Assembly (NCBI GenBank): GCA_016927115.1
Contig: JAFGNH010000053.1
Location: forward strand, 1-33,686
Direction of reading: 5' to 3'
Length of the DNA: 33,686 nucleotides
Source: Anaerolineales bacterium
GTDB taxonomy: Bacteria > Chloroflexota > Anaerolineae > Anaerolineales > E44-bin32
Part shown: positions 24,782 through 32,105 of the stretch, piece by piece
Position numbering within the stretch: position 1 is the stretch's first letter
How the letters are laid out: each line of letters starts with the position of its first letter
Notes under the pieces: generated by a model
Database searches by the model: none
Seen by the model: the letters and a program-made list of their open reading frames with translations, nothing else
Told to the model about the DNA's origin: nothing
Made by a program: the position numbers and the translations under genes

Positions 24782-25091
24782 GAAATCGATTGCCCCATTA
24801 CAACAGTGATAATAACCAGCAGTCTGCCTAACCGCGCGGCAGCTGCTGGTTTACTGTGCCCACAGCTTTCTGGTCTGTTGCTGCGTTACTCGAATGAGAG
24901 GAAGGCAGCATGATCAGGAGTATGGATGACGCTGTCCTGAACGGGTAGATCGGCTTCGATCATGATAAGGGATGCGAAAAAATCGGAAAAAGTGTACAGT
25001 AAAACCTTCAGAGGGCACAGATCCAGGGGCAATCCCCGGTGTTAAAGGCTCTCATGAAGAAAAGTGAGTATAACCAGCAAGGGGAGGGGTC
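24782..25091. other. Gene-free stretch with hairpin before the DUF4013 gene
   Basis: About 310 bases. It contains the hairpin at 24814-24851. A 12-codon frame starting at 24911 has a GAGGAAGG upstream but no other support. A GGGGAGGGG ribosome site lies just before the DUF4013 start. No clear promoter was seen. Confidence 0.4.
24814..24851 (+). terminator. Strong hairpin after the SDR gene, possible terminator
   Basis: AACCAGCAG and CTGCTGGTT pair perfectly over nine bases. After a single bulged T, CTGCC and GGCAG pair over five more, closing a nine-base loop. It lies 33 bases past the SDR stop. Only three Ts follow, so it may be a weak terminator or a transcript-end stabiliser. Confidence 0.55.
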
Positions 25092-25820
25092 ATGGCAACG
25101 TCCTTTACTTCAGAAAAAATCTTAAAGGTGGTCCGATTCCCATTTGAGGATAAGAAGTGGATCGAGAAACTGTTTATCCTCTGCAGTATGGTAGTTGGAT
25201 CTATTCTTATAATCCCAACGTTCTTTCTGCTTGGTTATAACTACGAGATCCAACGGCGTATGATTGTGGAGGGGGAAGAACCCACACTCCCTGAGTGGGA
25301 GGACTGGGGGACACTTTTCAAGAACGGTATTAAGATATTTACCGTGCGCTTCCTCTATTCCATACCATACTACGTGATCATTTTTCCTGCGATGGCTGTA
25401 ACTGGAACTTTGCTTATTGTTAATCCGGATTTTCTAAATAACCCGATAGTTTTTTTAATCGTAATGCCGGTAATCCTGATTTTCTTTTCTGCTGCCAGTT
25501 TTTTCGGCCTGTTCACTTCATTGTTTGCAATGGCTGGACAGGGGCATATGATCGCCCATGGTGAATTCAAGGCGGCCTTCCGTTTGAGGGAAGTCTGGTG
25601 TGTATTCAGGAGCAACATTGGTGGGTATTTACTCACATATCTCTTCCTCTATGCGATTTCATATTTTGCTATATCTGTAATCCAGATCCTTGGTATGACG
25701 ATTATTCTGATCCTGGTCATTCCATTTCTTATGATTTTATTCTCTGCATTTTATTCGCTGGTTTCAACAGTCCTGTTCACTCAGATGTACATTGACGGTG
25801 CAGCGAGAGTCGGGACCTGA
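25092..25820 (+). CDS. DUF4013 domain membrane protein
   Basis: A polytopic membrane protein of 242 residues. It begins with a soluble lead (FPFEDKKWIEKLFI), has a first helix, then LGYNYEIQRRMIVEGEEPTLPEWEDW, and then four or five long hydrophobic helices. The motif in which YxxEIQRR is followed by a proline-containing acidic loop and W is typical of DUF4013, a family of unknown role. The gene is somewhat A+T-rich, as expected for hydrophobic codons. It is 39 bases from the next gene on the same strand, so the two may be cotranscribed. Confidence 0.85.
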   Translation: MATSFTSEKILKVVRFPFEDKKWIEKLFILCSMVVGSILIIPTFFLLGYNYEIQRRMIVEGEEPTLPEWEDWGTLFKNGIKIFTVRFLYSIPYYVIIFPAMAVTGTLLIVNPDFLNNPIVFLIVMPVILIFFSAASFFGLFTSLFAMAGQGHMIAHGEFKAAFRLREVWCVFRSNIGGYLLTYLFLYAISYFAISVIQILGMTIILILVIPFLMILFSAFYSLVSTVLFTQMYIDGAARVGT

Positions 25821-25859
25821 TCAGGCTGTTTCGAACACACAAAGTGAGCAGGATAATAT

Positions 25860-26363
25860 ATGGTGCCCCTGAACGAATCCATGAAGGTGTACAAACAGCA
25901 GCTCCAGAAGGGTGAAATTATACGGGCTCATCAAGGTTTAATGCAGTATTTCCGGGACCTGAAGGCACATCTGGAAAACAGGTATCCCGATTATTCCGTA
26001 TCCGGCAGCATCTACTACGGCTACATGGATATGACTTATTTCTCCTTCATCCCTCCGTCCCTTGGCCGGCTGTCTCTGAAACCAGCAATTGTCTTCGTTT
26101 ATGAGACATTCCGGTTCGAGATCTGGCTTGCTGCAAAGAACAAGAAGGTCCAGACAAAGTACTGGAATCTGATCAGGGAAAGCGGCTGGGACAAGTACGA
26201 CCCCGCTCCAAAGATGGCCGGTTATGACCACATAATCTCTCACATCCTTGTGGGGGATCCCGATTTCCAAAACCTGGACCAGTTGACAGCAAAGATCGAG
26301 AAAGGCACATTGGAGTTCATCAGCGATGTGGAGTGGTTTCTGGCTCAGCAAGACCTGTTGTAA
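25860..26363 (+). CDS. DUF7000-like protein of unknown function
   Basis: A soluble 167-residue protein. The opening helix (VYKQQLQKGEIIRAHQGLMQYF) and the segments YPDYSVSGSIYYGYMDMTYFSF, IVFVYETFRFEIWLAAKNKKVQ and IEKGTLEFISDVEWFL match a family I recall as DUF7000, common in Firmicutes as single-copy accessory genes. No catalytic motif is evident. The alpha/beta pattern with a conserved aromatic YGYMDMTYF core suggests a ligand-binding or nuclease-inhibitor-like fold, but this is only a guess. ATG 25860 has an AGGA upstream. Confidence 0.7.
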   Translation: MVPLNESMKVYKQQLQKGEIIRAHQGLMQYFRDLKAHLENRYPDYSVSGSIYYGYMDMTYFSFIPPSLGRLSLKPAIVFVYETFRFEIWLAAKNKKVQTKYWNLIRESGWDKYDPAPKMAGYDHIISHILVGDPDFQNLDQLTAKIEKGTLEFISDVEWFLAQQDLL

Positions 26364-26648
26364 GCCAGGCTCCTCTTCCAATCCTGGCACATCCGTATAA
26401 CATCTGCGGAAAACATGGACACAGGGGTGCTGGATTTGACGGGGAAGGGAAAAGCGGTTTTCATATCATTGGGTAAGATCTATTTATAGATCAAACGGAT
26501 ATGCTGCCAGCCGGGGGTGAACCCATCCGGGTTGTGAAAAGTATTCCTGGTACCCGGGACAATTGGCAGCAAAAGAGGGACGTGTAAATTCAGGTTTGTA
26601 TGATGTAATTGGGAATTCCCAGGAAGATAGATAAACAGGAGGAATATT

Positions 26649-26945
26649 GTGTCTAAAGCCAGAATAACTGTGGTGAAGCGGATGGTTAACCAGGACATTG
26701 CGGATGCAGTGGGTTACGGAGAAGTCGGTGCGTGCGGCCTGTTCGAGGACGGACAGGAGTTTATCCAGGAGGACTGGCGGCCGCCGGAAGGTTTCTGCCC
26801 GTGGGCCTGGTCGGATATTCACAAGGAAATCATCCTGATCCGGCGCGGCGGGGATCAGAGTGAACAGACCCCGGGCATAGCAATCGCCTGCTGCACGGAC
26901 GGGTACAAGCCGGTGGTGTTCAAGATCGAGCGGATCGAGGATTGA
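26649..26945 (+). CDS. TIGR04076 family protein, copy 1
   Basis: A small protein of 98 residues starting at GTG 26649, with AGGAGG six bases upstream. It has the family pattern: KARITVVKRM at the start, FEDGQEF, PPEGFCPWAW with a cysteine, RRGGDQ, and CCTDGYKPVVFKIE at the end. TIGR04076 has no known function; its conserved cysteines suggest metal binding or redox chemistry. Compared with copies 2 and 3 it lacks the cysteine near residue 20 (VGYG where they have EFC or KYC) and reads GACGLF where they have PCPHM or PCPYF. It is also a few residues shorter near residue 80. It is the most diverged of three tandem paralogues. Confidence 0.85.
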   Translation: MSKARITVVKRMVNQDIADAVGYGEVGACGLFEDGQEFIQEDWRPPEGFCPWAWSDIHKEIILIRRGGDQSEQTPGIAIACCTDGYKPVVFKIERIED

Positions 26946-26981
26946 ACGGGGATATCGAGGGAGTGTTGAGGAGACAGTATT

Positions 26982-27287
26982 ATGGCGGATGTTAAGATCA
27001 CAGTCCTGCGTAAAATGGAAAACAAAAACCTGGCAGAAGAATTCTGCCTGGCCGAGATCCCCATACCCTGTCCGCACATGGATGAAGGGCAGGAGTTCCT
27101 GGTGAAGGAAAACAAGCAGCCGGAGGGTTTCTGCAGCTCGGCCTGGCAGGATATCCATAAGAGCTTTCTCTTTATACGCCAGGGCGGGAATTTCAAAGGC
27201 TGGATGAAGGACGAGGACACTTTCATCACCTGCTGCACGGATGGACTCCGGCCGGTGGTGTTCGAGATAAGGCGGTTGAGCGACTGA
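26982..27287 (+). CDS. TIGR04076 family protein, copy 2
   Basis: 101 residues, starting 36 bases after copy 1. It has VKITVLRKM, a cysteine at EEFC, IPCPHMDEGQEF, PEGFCSSAW, IRQGGNFKGW and ITCCTDGLRPVVFEIRRL. SSAW replaces the more usual xWAW. It is closest to copy 3 by eye. A GAGGAG site precedes the ATG. The three genes probably share one transcript, and differing paralogues kept together suggest either hetero-oligomers or dosage. Confidence 0.87.
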   Translation: MADVKITVLRKMENKNLAEEFCLAEIPIPCPHMDEGQEFLVKENKQPEGFCSSAWQDIHKSFLFIRQGGNFKGWMKDEDTFITCCTDGLRPVVFEIRRLSD

Positions 27288-27315
27288 ACGCGGGATAGAG
27301 TGGGGAGGTGATAGT

Positions 27316-27621
27316 ATGGCAAAGTTGAAAATAACAGTGCTGCGGCGAATGTCCAATCCGGATTTTGCAGAGAAGTACTGCGTGTCTGAAGCCGAACTCC
27401 CCTGTCCGTATTTTGAGGACGGGCAGGAATTTATCGTGGAGTCTGCCGGGCAGCCGGAGGGTTTCTGCGGCTGGGCCTGGAACGACTTGTTCCGCACGTT
27501 GATGATTCTCGGGCAGGGGGGAGACTACGAAGGCTGGTCAAAAGACAAGGATTCTCTGATCCGCTGCTGCACAGACGGTATACGGCCTGTCGTGTTCGAG
27601 GTGAGGAAGATAGAGGACTGA
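27316..27621 (+). CDS. TIGR04076 family protein, copy 3
   Basis: 101 residues, 28 bases after copy 2, with an exceptionally good ribosome site (GGAGGTGAT) before the ATG. It shows LKITVLRRM, EKYC, LPCPYFEDGQEF, PEGFCGWAW, GQGGDYEGW and IRCCTDGIRPVVFEV, and keeps all cysteines seen in the family pattern. It is probably the most typical member of the trio and perhaps the most strongly translated. Function unknown. Confidence 0.88.
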   Translation: MAKLKITVLRRMSNPDFAEKYCVSEAELPCPYFEDGQEFIVESAGQPEGFCGWAWNDLFRTLMILGQGGDYEGWSKDKDSLIRCCTDGIRPVVFEVRKIED

Positions 27622-27973
27622 AAGCACTGCAGTCGTATCTACAGAAAAAGGGGGTGGTTCTGCATACTGTGGGGTACACGCACTAATGCGCATAGACATA
27701 ATTAGACACAGGAAACAAGGGGATAACGAGGTTATTCCGCGATTTGAACAGGGTAAAAGATCCCAAAAACTGCTGCCTGGCGGATCACTTCAACATATTT
27801 CCCAAAAAACAACGCAAAGGAAATACTTTCTGATTAATCACGTTACATGGTGATGGAGAAGTTCCGATTGCTGTTGATAATAAATAAAAATGATCGGGAT
27901 ACAGAACGATGGGGAATGAAAAGAACAGATTGCTGCAGCTGGATAGACTCATTCCTGGAGGGAGGGAAGCAAT
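27622..27973. other. Gene-free stretch before the isochorismatase-like gene
   Basis: About 350 bases, fairly A+T-rich, especially 27860-27900. No coding frame, hairpin or clear promoter was identified. A GGAGGGAGGG ribosome site ends it. Confidence 0.4.
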
Positions 27974-28528
27974 ATGGCCACAATCCGTGAAGGTGATAAG
28001 AAGGGGCTTCTCGTTGTAGATGTGCAGGCAGGTGTGATGCAGTATGCATGGGAGCCTGAAAGGATCATCCGGAATATCAATCTTGTTGTTGATAAGGCAA
28101 GAAGCCGGGGTGTACCGATCATCTGGGTGCAGCATACAGATGAGGATCTTGTTCAGGGCAGTCCTGAATGGCAGTTGGCATCCGGTTTATCACCGACTGA
28201 TGGGGAAGCTCGCATTGAGAAGCGCTACAACTCTTCATTCGAAGATACACCGCTTGAAGAAATCCTCTCACGGCTGGGTGTTTCTCATATTGTGCTGACC
28301 GGGGCTGCCACTAACTGGTGCATCCGGGCAACAGCCTGCGCTGCCCTGGACCGGGGATACGACCTGACGCTCGTGTCCGATGCGCACACAACGGAGACCA
28401 TGGAGTTCAAAGACGGCGTCCGAATCGAAGCATCCGATATCATTCGCGAGCTCAATAACGCATTGGAATGGCTCAGTTATCCAGGTAGAAAGAACAATAC
28501 GATTTCAGCAAAAAACCTGGATCTTTAG
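27974..28528 (+). CDS. Isochorismatase-fold cysteine hydrolase
   Basis: A 184-residue cysteine hydrolase of the isochorismatase/nicotinamidase superfamily. The catalytic triad is visible: D16 in LLVVDVQ, K83 in EKRYNSSFEDT and C116 in TNWCIRATA. GAATNWC with the following DRGYDLTLVSDAHTT is the classical active-site stretch. Substrate could be an amide, a carbamoyl compound or an isochorismate-like ester; the sequence does not say. Metal-binding residues of true nicotinamidases (DxH) are not seen. It is translated from ATG 27974 with a strong GGAGG and ends at a good terminator, so it forms a single-gene unit. Confidence 0.92.
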   Translation: MATIREGDKKGLLVVDVQAGVMQYAWEPERIIRNINLVVDKARSRGVPIIWVQHTDEDLVQGSPEWQLASGLSPTDGEARIEKRYNSSFEDTPLEEILSRLGVSHIVLTGAATNWCIRATACAALDRGYDLTLVSDAHTTETMEFKDGVRIEASDIIRELNNALEWLSYPGRKNNTISAKNLDL

Positions 28529-28560
28529 GCTATCGACCCTGTTTCCTGGTTCAATATCTT

Positions 28561-28600
28561 CCCGGCGGGTGTTTGGGAATCCGCCTGGTTTTCCTTTTCC
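28561..28600 (+). terminator. Rho-independent terminator of the isochorismatase-like gene
   Basis: CCCGGCGG (28561-28568) pairs with CCGCCTGG (28581-28588) with one mismatch and a 12-base loop. TTTTCCTTTT follows on the plus strand. It lies 33 bases past the stop codon. Confidence 0.75.
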
Positions 28601-28632
28601 TTCACCGCCGATTCCGGAACTCCGTAAATTAG

Positions 28633-28661
28633 ATAAAAACAGTCCAATTAATTGATATACT
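28633..28661 (+). promoter_or_regulatory. Candidate extended -10 promoter of the MBL-fold gene
   Basis: TTGATATACT with the -10 hexamer TATACT at 28656-28661. The -35 position is only ATAAAA. The ten-base -10 region is identical to the one at 8897-8906. A leader of about 115 bases follows to the gene start. Confidence 0.45.
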
Positions 28662-28782
28662 TAAGGGGTAGTATCCAATACTGCTGTTAACCACGAATTT
28701 CGCTGTTATAGGAAGAGCGAGGATCCCGGGCAAGTTTTGAATCCTTCCAGCGGGGTGGAGGACATACGGGAAGGAAAAATGA

Positions 28783-29589
28783 ATGGAGAACTATATCTGT
28801 AAAACCTGCGGCACACAGTTCGCCAAGACAGAAATGCTGCCTTCAAGCTGTCCCATCTGCGAGGATAGCCGTCAATATGTCGGATGGGAGGGGCAGCAGT
28901 GGACCAACCTGAGAGTACTGCAGCAGACGTATCACAATGAAATAAAACCTCTTGAACCAAGCCTGGCAGGGATAGGCACACAGCCTTCCTTTGCCATCGG
29001 ACAGCGTGCACTTCTGGTACAGGCTCCCGCTGGAAATATCCTCTGGGACTGCATCAGCTTGCTCGATGAATCCACCATCAAAGAAATAGAAGCCCTTGGC
29101 GGAATCTCTGCGATCGCTGTTTCACATCCACATTTCTACAGTTCCATGGTCGAGTGGAGCAAGGCTTTCGATGCGCCTGTATATATTCACGCAGATGATC
29201 GGGAATGGGTGATGCGCCCGGATCCAAACATTCACTTCTGGGAAGGTGATACGATGCAGCTGATGGATGGTATGACCTTGATCCGATTGGGTGGTCACTT
29301 CAAGGGAAGTACGGTTCTGCACTGGCGGGAGGGAGCAGAACGAAGAGGAGCTCTTCTCTCCGGCGATACGCTGCAAGTTGTATCGGACCGGCGTCATGTG
29401 AGCTTCATGTACAGTTTCCCGAACCTGATACCGCTGTCTGCAAAGGTTGTTCGCGGTATTGGAGAAAGGGTTGACAAAATTGAGTTCGATCGTATCTATG
29501 GCGCCTGGTGGGGCATGGTAGTCGATGCGGATGCAAAAGCAGCTGTTTCCCGATCGGTCGAAAGATATATGGCTGCTTTGGAGAGCTGA
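28783..29589 (+). CDS. Metallo-beta-lactamase-fold protein with N-terminal zinc knuckle
   Basis: A 268-residue protein in two parts. Residues 1-35 hold a rubredoxin-like CxxC pair of pairs (C6/C9 and C23/C26, with CPIC and a following RQYV). The rest is an MBL fold. The metal motif, normally HxHxDH, is H115-P-H117-F-Y-S, so the DH pair is missing. H172 (LGGHFKG) and D195 (LSGDT) are kept. The final histidine seems absent, because the C-terminal region reads GAWWGMVV. It therefore keeps the ligands of one metal site and lacks most of the second. The activity could be a mononuclear hydrolase or a non-hydrolytic, redox-linked role. ATG 28783 has AAGGA seven bases upstream; an ATG at 28779 opens only a seven-codon frame. 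Confidence 0.85.
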   Translation: MENYICKTCGTQFAKTEMLPSSCPICEDSRQYVGWEGQQWTNLRVLQQTYHNEIKPLEPSLAGIGTQPSFAIGQRALLVQAPAGNILWDCISLLDESTIKEIEALGGISAIAVSHPHFYSSMVEWSKAFDAPVYIHADDREWVMRPDPNIHFWEGDTMQLMDGMTLIRLGGHFKGSTVLHWREGAERRGALLSGDTLQVVSDRRHVSFMYSFPNLIPLSAKVVRGIGERVDKIEFDRIYGAWWGMVVDADAKAAVSRSVERYMAALES

Positions 29590-29760
29590 GAATTCTTGAT
29601 TGCCGATAGTTCCATAACAGTATCAGTACTATATGCGGGTTACTGGAAGGGAGATGTCTGTATCACAACTGTCGTCAGCTCACACTGAATCGGGAAAGCC
29701 TTTCGAATAGAAGAAACGTTTGGTAATTATTATGATAGTTTTGTAAGGCAGGAGTAAGGA

Positions 29761-30756
29761 ATGAAAGCAATTATCTGGACAAAATACGGATCGCCGGACG
29801 GGCTCAAGCTGAAGGAGATCAACAAGCCGGTTCCGGGTGACATGGAAATTCTGGTCAAAGTTCATGCAACAACGGTCACCGCTGGAGACTATGAAATGAG
29901 GAGCCTCAAGTTCCCGTTCTGGCTCCGGCTGCCAATGCGATTGTATGTAGGCCTTTTAAGACCGGCCAGGGTATCTATCATCGGGCAGGAACTGGCTGGA
30001 GAAGTGGAAAGTGTCGGAAGGGGAGTAACCCAATACAAACCTGGTGACAGGGTGTTTGGCGCCACAGGTTTCCGCACCGGAACCTATGCCGAGTATGTTT
30101 GCCTGCCGGAAGTGCCGGATGACGCGGAGGGTGTGCTGGCTCTGATGCCTGCAAACGTGAGCTATGAGGAAGCTGCAGCTGTGCCTACTGGTGGGCTCGA
30201 AGCGCTCCATTTCCTGAGGAAGGCGGCTATCCAGCCGGGGCATAAAATCCTGATCAATGGAGCGGGGGGCAGCATCGGAACGTTCGGCGTGCAGCTGGCG
30301 AAGTTGTTCGGTGCAGAGGTGACGGCTGTAGACAGTGCCGGGAAGCTGGACATGCTGCGTTCGATCGGCGCGGACCATGTTCTGGATTACACAAAGGAGG
30401 ATTTTACTCAGAACGGTCAGATATATGATGTGATTTTCGATGTGATCGGAAAGAGCCCGTTTTTACGGGCTATCCGGGCGCTTAATCCCGGCGGGGCTTT
30501 CCTGATGGCGAATCCGAAGTTCTCCAGGATGATTCTTGGGGGACTTGTTTCAAAATTAACAGGAAAGCGGGTTATCTTCGAAATGAACAAGCAGGAAAAG
30601 GAAGATCTTGTCTACCTCAGGAATCTTGTTGAGGAAGGAAAGCTTAAAACCGTTATCGGGAAACGTTATCCGCTGGAACAGATGGCCGAGGCACACCGCT
30701 ATGTCGAGACCGGCGCCAAACAGGGAAACCTGGTCATCACTCTGAATCATACATAA
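29761..30756 (+). CDS. Zinc-independent alcohol dehydrogenase / quinone oxidoreductase family protein
   Basis: An NAD(P)-dependent medium-chain dehydrogenase of 331 residues. It has the GroES-like N-terminal domain (VTAGDYEMRS, GQELAGEVESVG, YKPGDRVFG) and the Rossmann motif NGAGGSIGTFGVQLAK. LDYTKEDFTQNGQIYDVIFDVIG follows. The cysteine and histidine zinc ligands of classical alcohol dehydrogenases are missing, which places it with quinone oxidoreductase-like, zinc-free members. Substrate unknown, likely an enone or quinone. A GGAG site precedes ATG 29761. Its last 20 bases overlap the end of the convergent methyltransferase gene. Confidence 0.92.
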   Translation: MKAIIWTKYGSPDGLKLKEINKPVPGDMEILVKVHATTVTAGDYEMRSLKFPFWLRLPMRLYVGLLRPARVSIIGQELAGEVESVGRGVTQYKPGDRVFGATGFRTGTYAEYVCLPEVPDDAEGVLALMPANVSYEEAAAVPTGGLEALHFLRKAAIQPGHKILINGAGGSIGTFGVQLAKLFGAEVTAVDSAGKLDMLRSIGADHVLDYTKEDFTQNGQIYDVIFDVIGKSPFLRAIRALNPGGAFLMANPKFSRMILGGLVSKLTGKRVIFEMNKQEKEDLVYLRNLVEEGKLKTVIGKRYPLEQMAEAHRYVETGAKQGNLVITLNHT

Positions 30757-31210
30757 AAAGCTGCAGCCAGCGCCGTGTCTTTTTCCTGTATTCTTCCCAG
30801 TCGGCACCGAAATCTTTTGCCATTTTTTCTTCCCCTGCAGGGATCGAGATCCTGTCTACCAATACAAAATAGACAACCGTGATGATAATGGGTGAGAGGG
30901 ATCCAAAAAGCAGCGTCTGGGCAAGCAGAATAGACAGGTAACCCAGGTACATGGGGTTTCTGGTGACACTGAAAACACCATCGGTGATCAGTATGTCTGA
31001 TTTTTCATATGGATCGACTGTGGTGTTTGTTTGATGAAAGCTTTTATGTGCAAGCAGATGAAGAACGATTCCCAGTGCAAGCGGCAGCAGTCCGAGTATA
31101 TTCCATCTGGTTGGAACCATCACGGCAATCGGGAAGAAAATATGGAGGGCTGACCCCAGCAAAACCCCAAGAAAAAAGAAAGCCGGGGGAGTAAACGTTC
31201 GCCGTCTCAT
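30737..31210 (-). CDS. ICMT/PEMT-type membrane methyltransferase, copy 1
   Basis: An integral membrane protein of 157 residues with four helices. FSVTRNPMYLGYLSILLAQ and a later EEKMAKDFGADWEEYRKKTRRW are the signatures of the isoprenylcysteine carboxyl-methyltransferase / phospholipid methyltransferase superfamily, which uses SAM. Bacterial members methylate varied or unknown substrates. GGAGG lies four bases before the ATG. It is convergent with the alcohol dehydrogenase gene, with a 20-base 3' overlap. The gene upstream on the same strand is another member of the superfamily. Confidence 0.88.
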   Translation of the reverse strand: MRRRTFTPPAFFFLGVLLGSALHIFFPIAVMVPTRWNILGLLPLALGIVLHLLAHKSFHQTNTTVDPYEKSDILITDGVFSVTRNPMYLGYLSILLAQTLLFGSLSPIIITVVYFVLVDRISIPAGEEKMAKDFGADWEEYRKKTRRWLQLFMYDSE

Positions 31211-31298
31211 CTATCCTCCACTTTCTGTGAATCAAGGTCGAACATAGTTAAATAAGGGCTTTCTGTATATGGGACCAATGCCTGCGGGCAGCTTGTTT

Positions 31299-31991
31299 TC
31301 ACCATATTCGAGGAAGAAGCCTGTACTTCACATTTTTTGTGTATTCGTGATATCCAGGCAGGCCATCAATGAGCATTTGATCTTCTCGAACTGTCCGATA
31401 GATAAACAATCCAGCGATTATAAATGCCGGGACCATCGCCCACCAGGAACCAAGTACCAGGGGTATTCCCGTAAAACCAACAATGATCCCAAGGTACATC
31501 GGATGTCTTATGTGCTGATACAACCCTTCCTGAACGACTACCTGTCCGCGATCATCCTGCAATCGTGCCCAGCTTGAGAGGTACGCATTTGTTTTCATCA
31601 CCTGCCAGATGACTGTACCGGCCAGAACCAAAAGGCCCCAACCAAGCAGTTGAATACCCAAAGGGACGAACGACCAGTGGAATCTTCCTCCATCCAGAGC
31701 GGACAGGATCAACAGCACTACCAGAACCGCACTATAGATACCCATCACCTTGCGGTCCCAGGCTTCCGCCTTTTCAGCCGGCAGATTGCGCTCGCGAACC
31801 AGATCGGGATTGAGCCTGGATATACGCCAGACCAGAATACTCACATACAGTATGAAGGTGAGGAGAAATACCCAGCCCTGCCACCAGCATACCCCACCTG
31901 CGATCCAGAACCACACGCAGGCAAAAACAGCCAGCCCAAAGAGCCCGGTCACTATTCTGGATACGATATCTTTACCAAATGTTTTATTCAT
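31299..31991 (-). CDS. ICMT-type membrane methyltransferase, copy 2
   Basis: A 230-residue membrane protein with about five helices. VVQEGLYQHIRHPMYLGIIVGF with the downstream REDQMLIDGLPGYHEYTKNVKYRL forms the SAM-binding site of the family. It is longer than copy 1 because of an extra N-terminal pair of helices (VTGLFGLAVFACVWFWIAGG and the next). The substrate is unknown. It is 88 bases upstream of copy 1, so the two are probably one transcript. It has only a weak ribosome site. Confidence 0.88.
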   Translation of the reverse strand: MNKTFGKDIVSRIVTGLFGLAVFACVWFWIAGGVCWWQGWVFLLTFILYVSILVWRISRLNPDLVRERNLPAEKAEAWDRKVMGIYSAVLVVLLILSALDGGRFHWSFVPLGIQLLGWGLLVLAGTVIWQVMKTNAYLSSWARLQDDRGQVVVQEGLYQHIRHPMYLGIIVGFTGIPLVLGSWWAMVPAFIIAGLFIYRTVREDQMLIDGLPGYHEYTKNVKYRLLPRIW

Positions 31992-32054
31992 ATCTGCTGT
32001 ATTTTACTTCCAATCCTTTTACAGCAGCGGTTATTCCGTATACACTGCTTGGGC

Positions 32055-32097
32055 CCTGTCCTGAGTACTGCCTTGTTTCTTTATGGACAGGTACTCA
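32055..32097. repeat. Interlocked inverted repeats (pseudoknot-capable)
   Basis: CCTGTCC (32055-32061) can pair with GGACAGG (32085-32091). The directly following TGAGTAC (32062-32068) can pair with GTACTCA (32091-32097). The order 1-2-1'-2' is that of an H-type pseudoknot, or of two adjacent half-sites. It lies just after the stop of the flavoprotein gene on the minus strand. Confidence 0.5.
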
Positions 32098-32105
32098 AGC
32101 CGGCA

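Noticed and set aside
26364..26388. GCCAGG/CCTGGC hairpin just after the DUF7000-like gene
   Set aside because: A six-base stem without a T-run is too weak to call a terminator.
26484..27497. 337-codon minus-strand frame opposite the TIGR04076 genes
   Set aside because: Its internal repetition only mirrors the three paralogues on the plus strand.
27785..28135. 116-codon minus-strand frame reaching into the gap before the isochorismatase-like gene
   Set aside because: Half of it is antisense to a real gene; the rest has no hydrophobic, motif or ribosome-site support.
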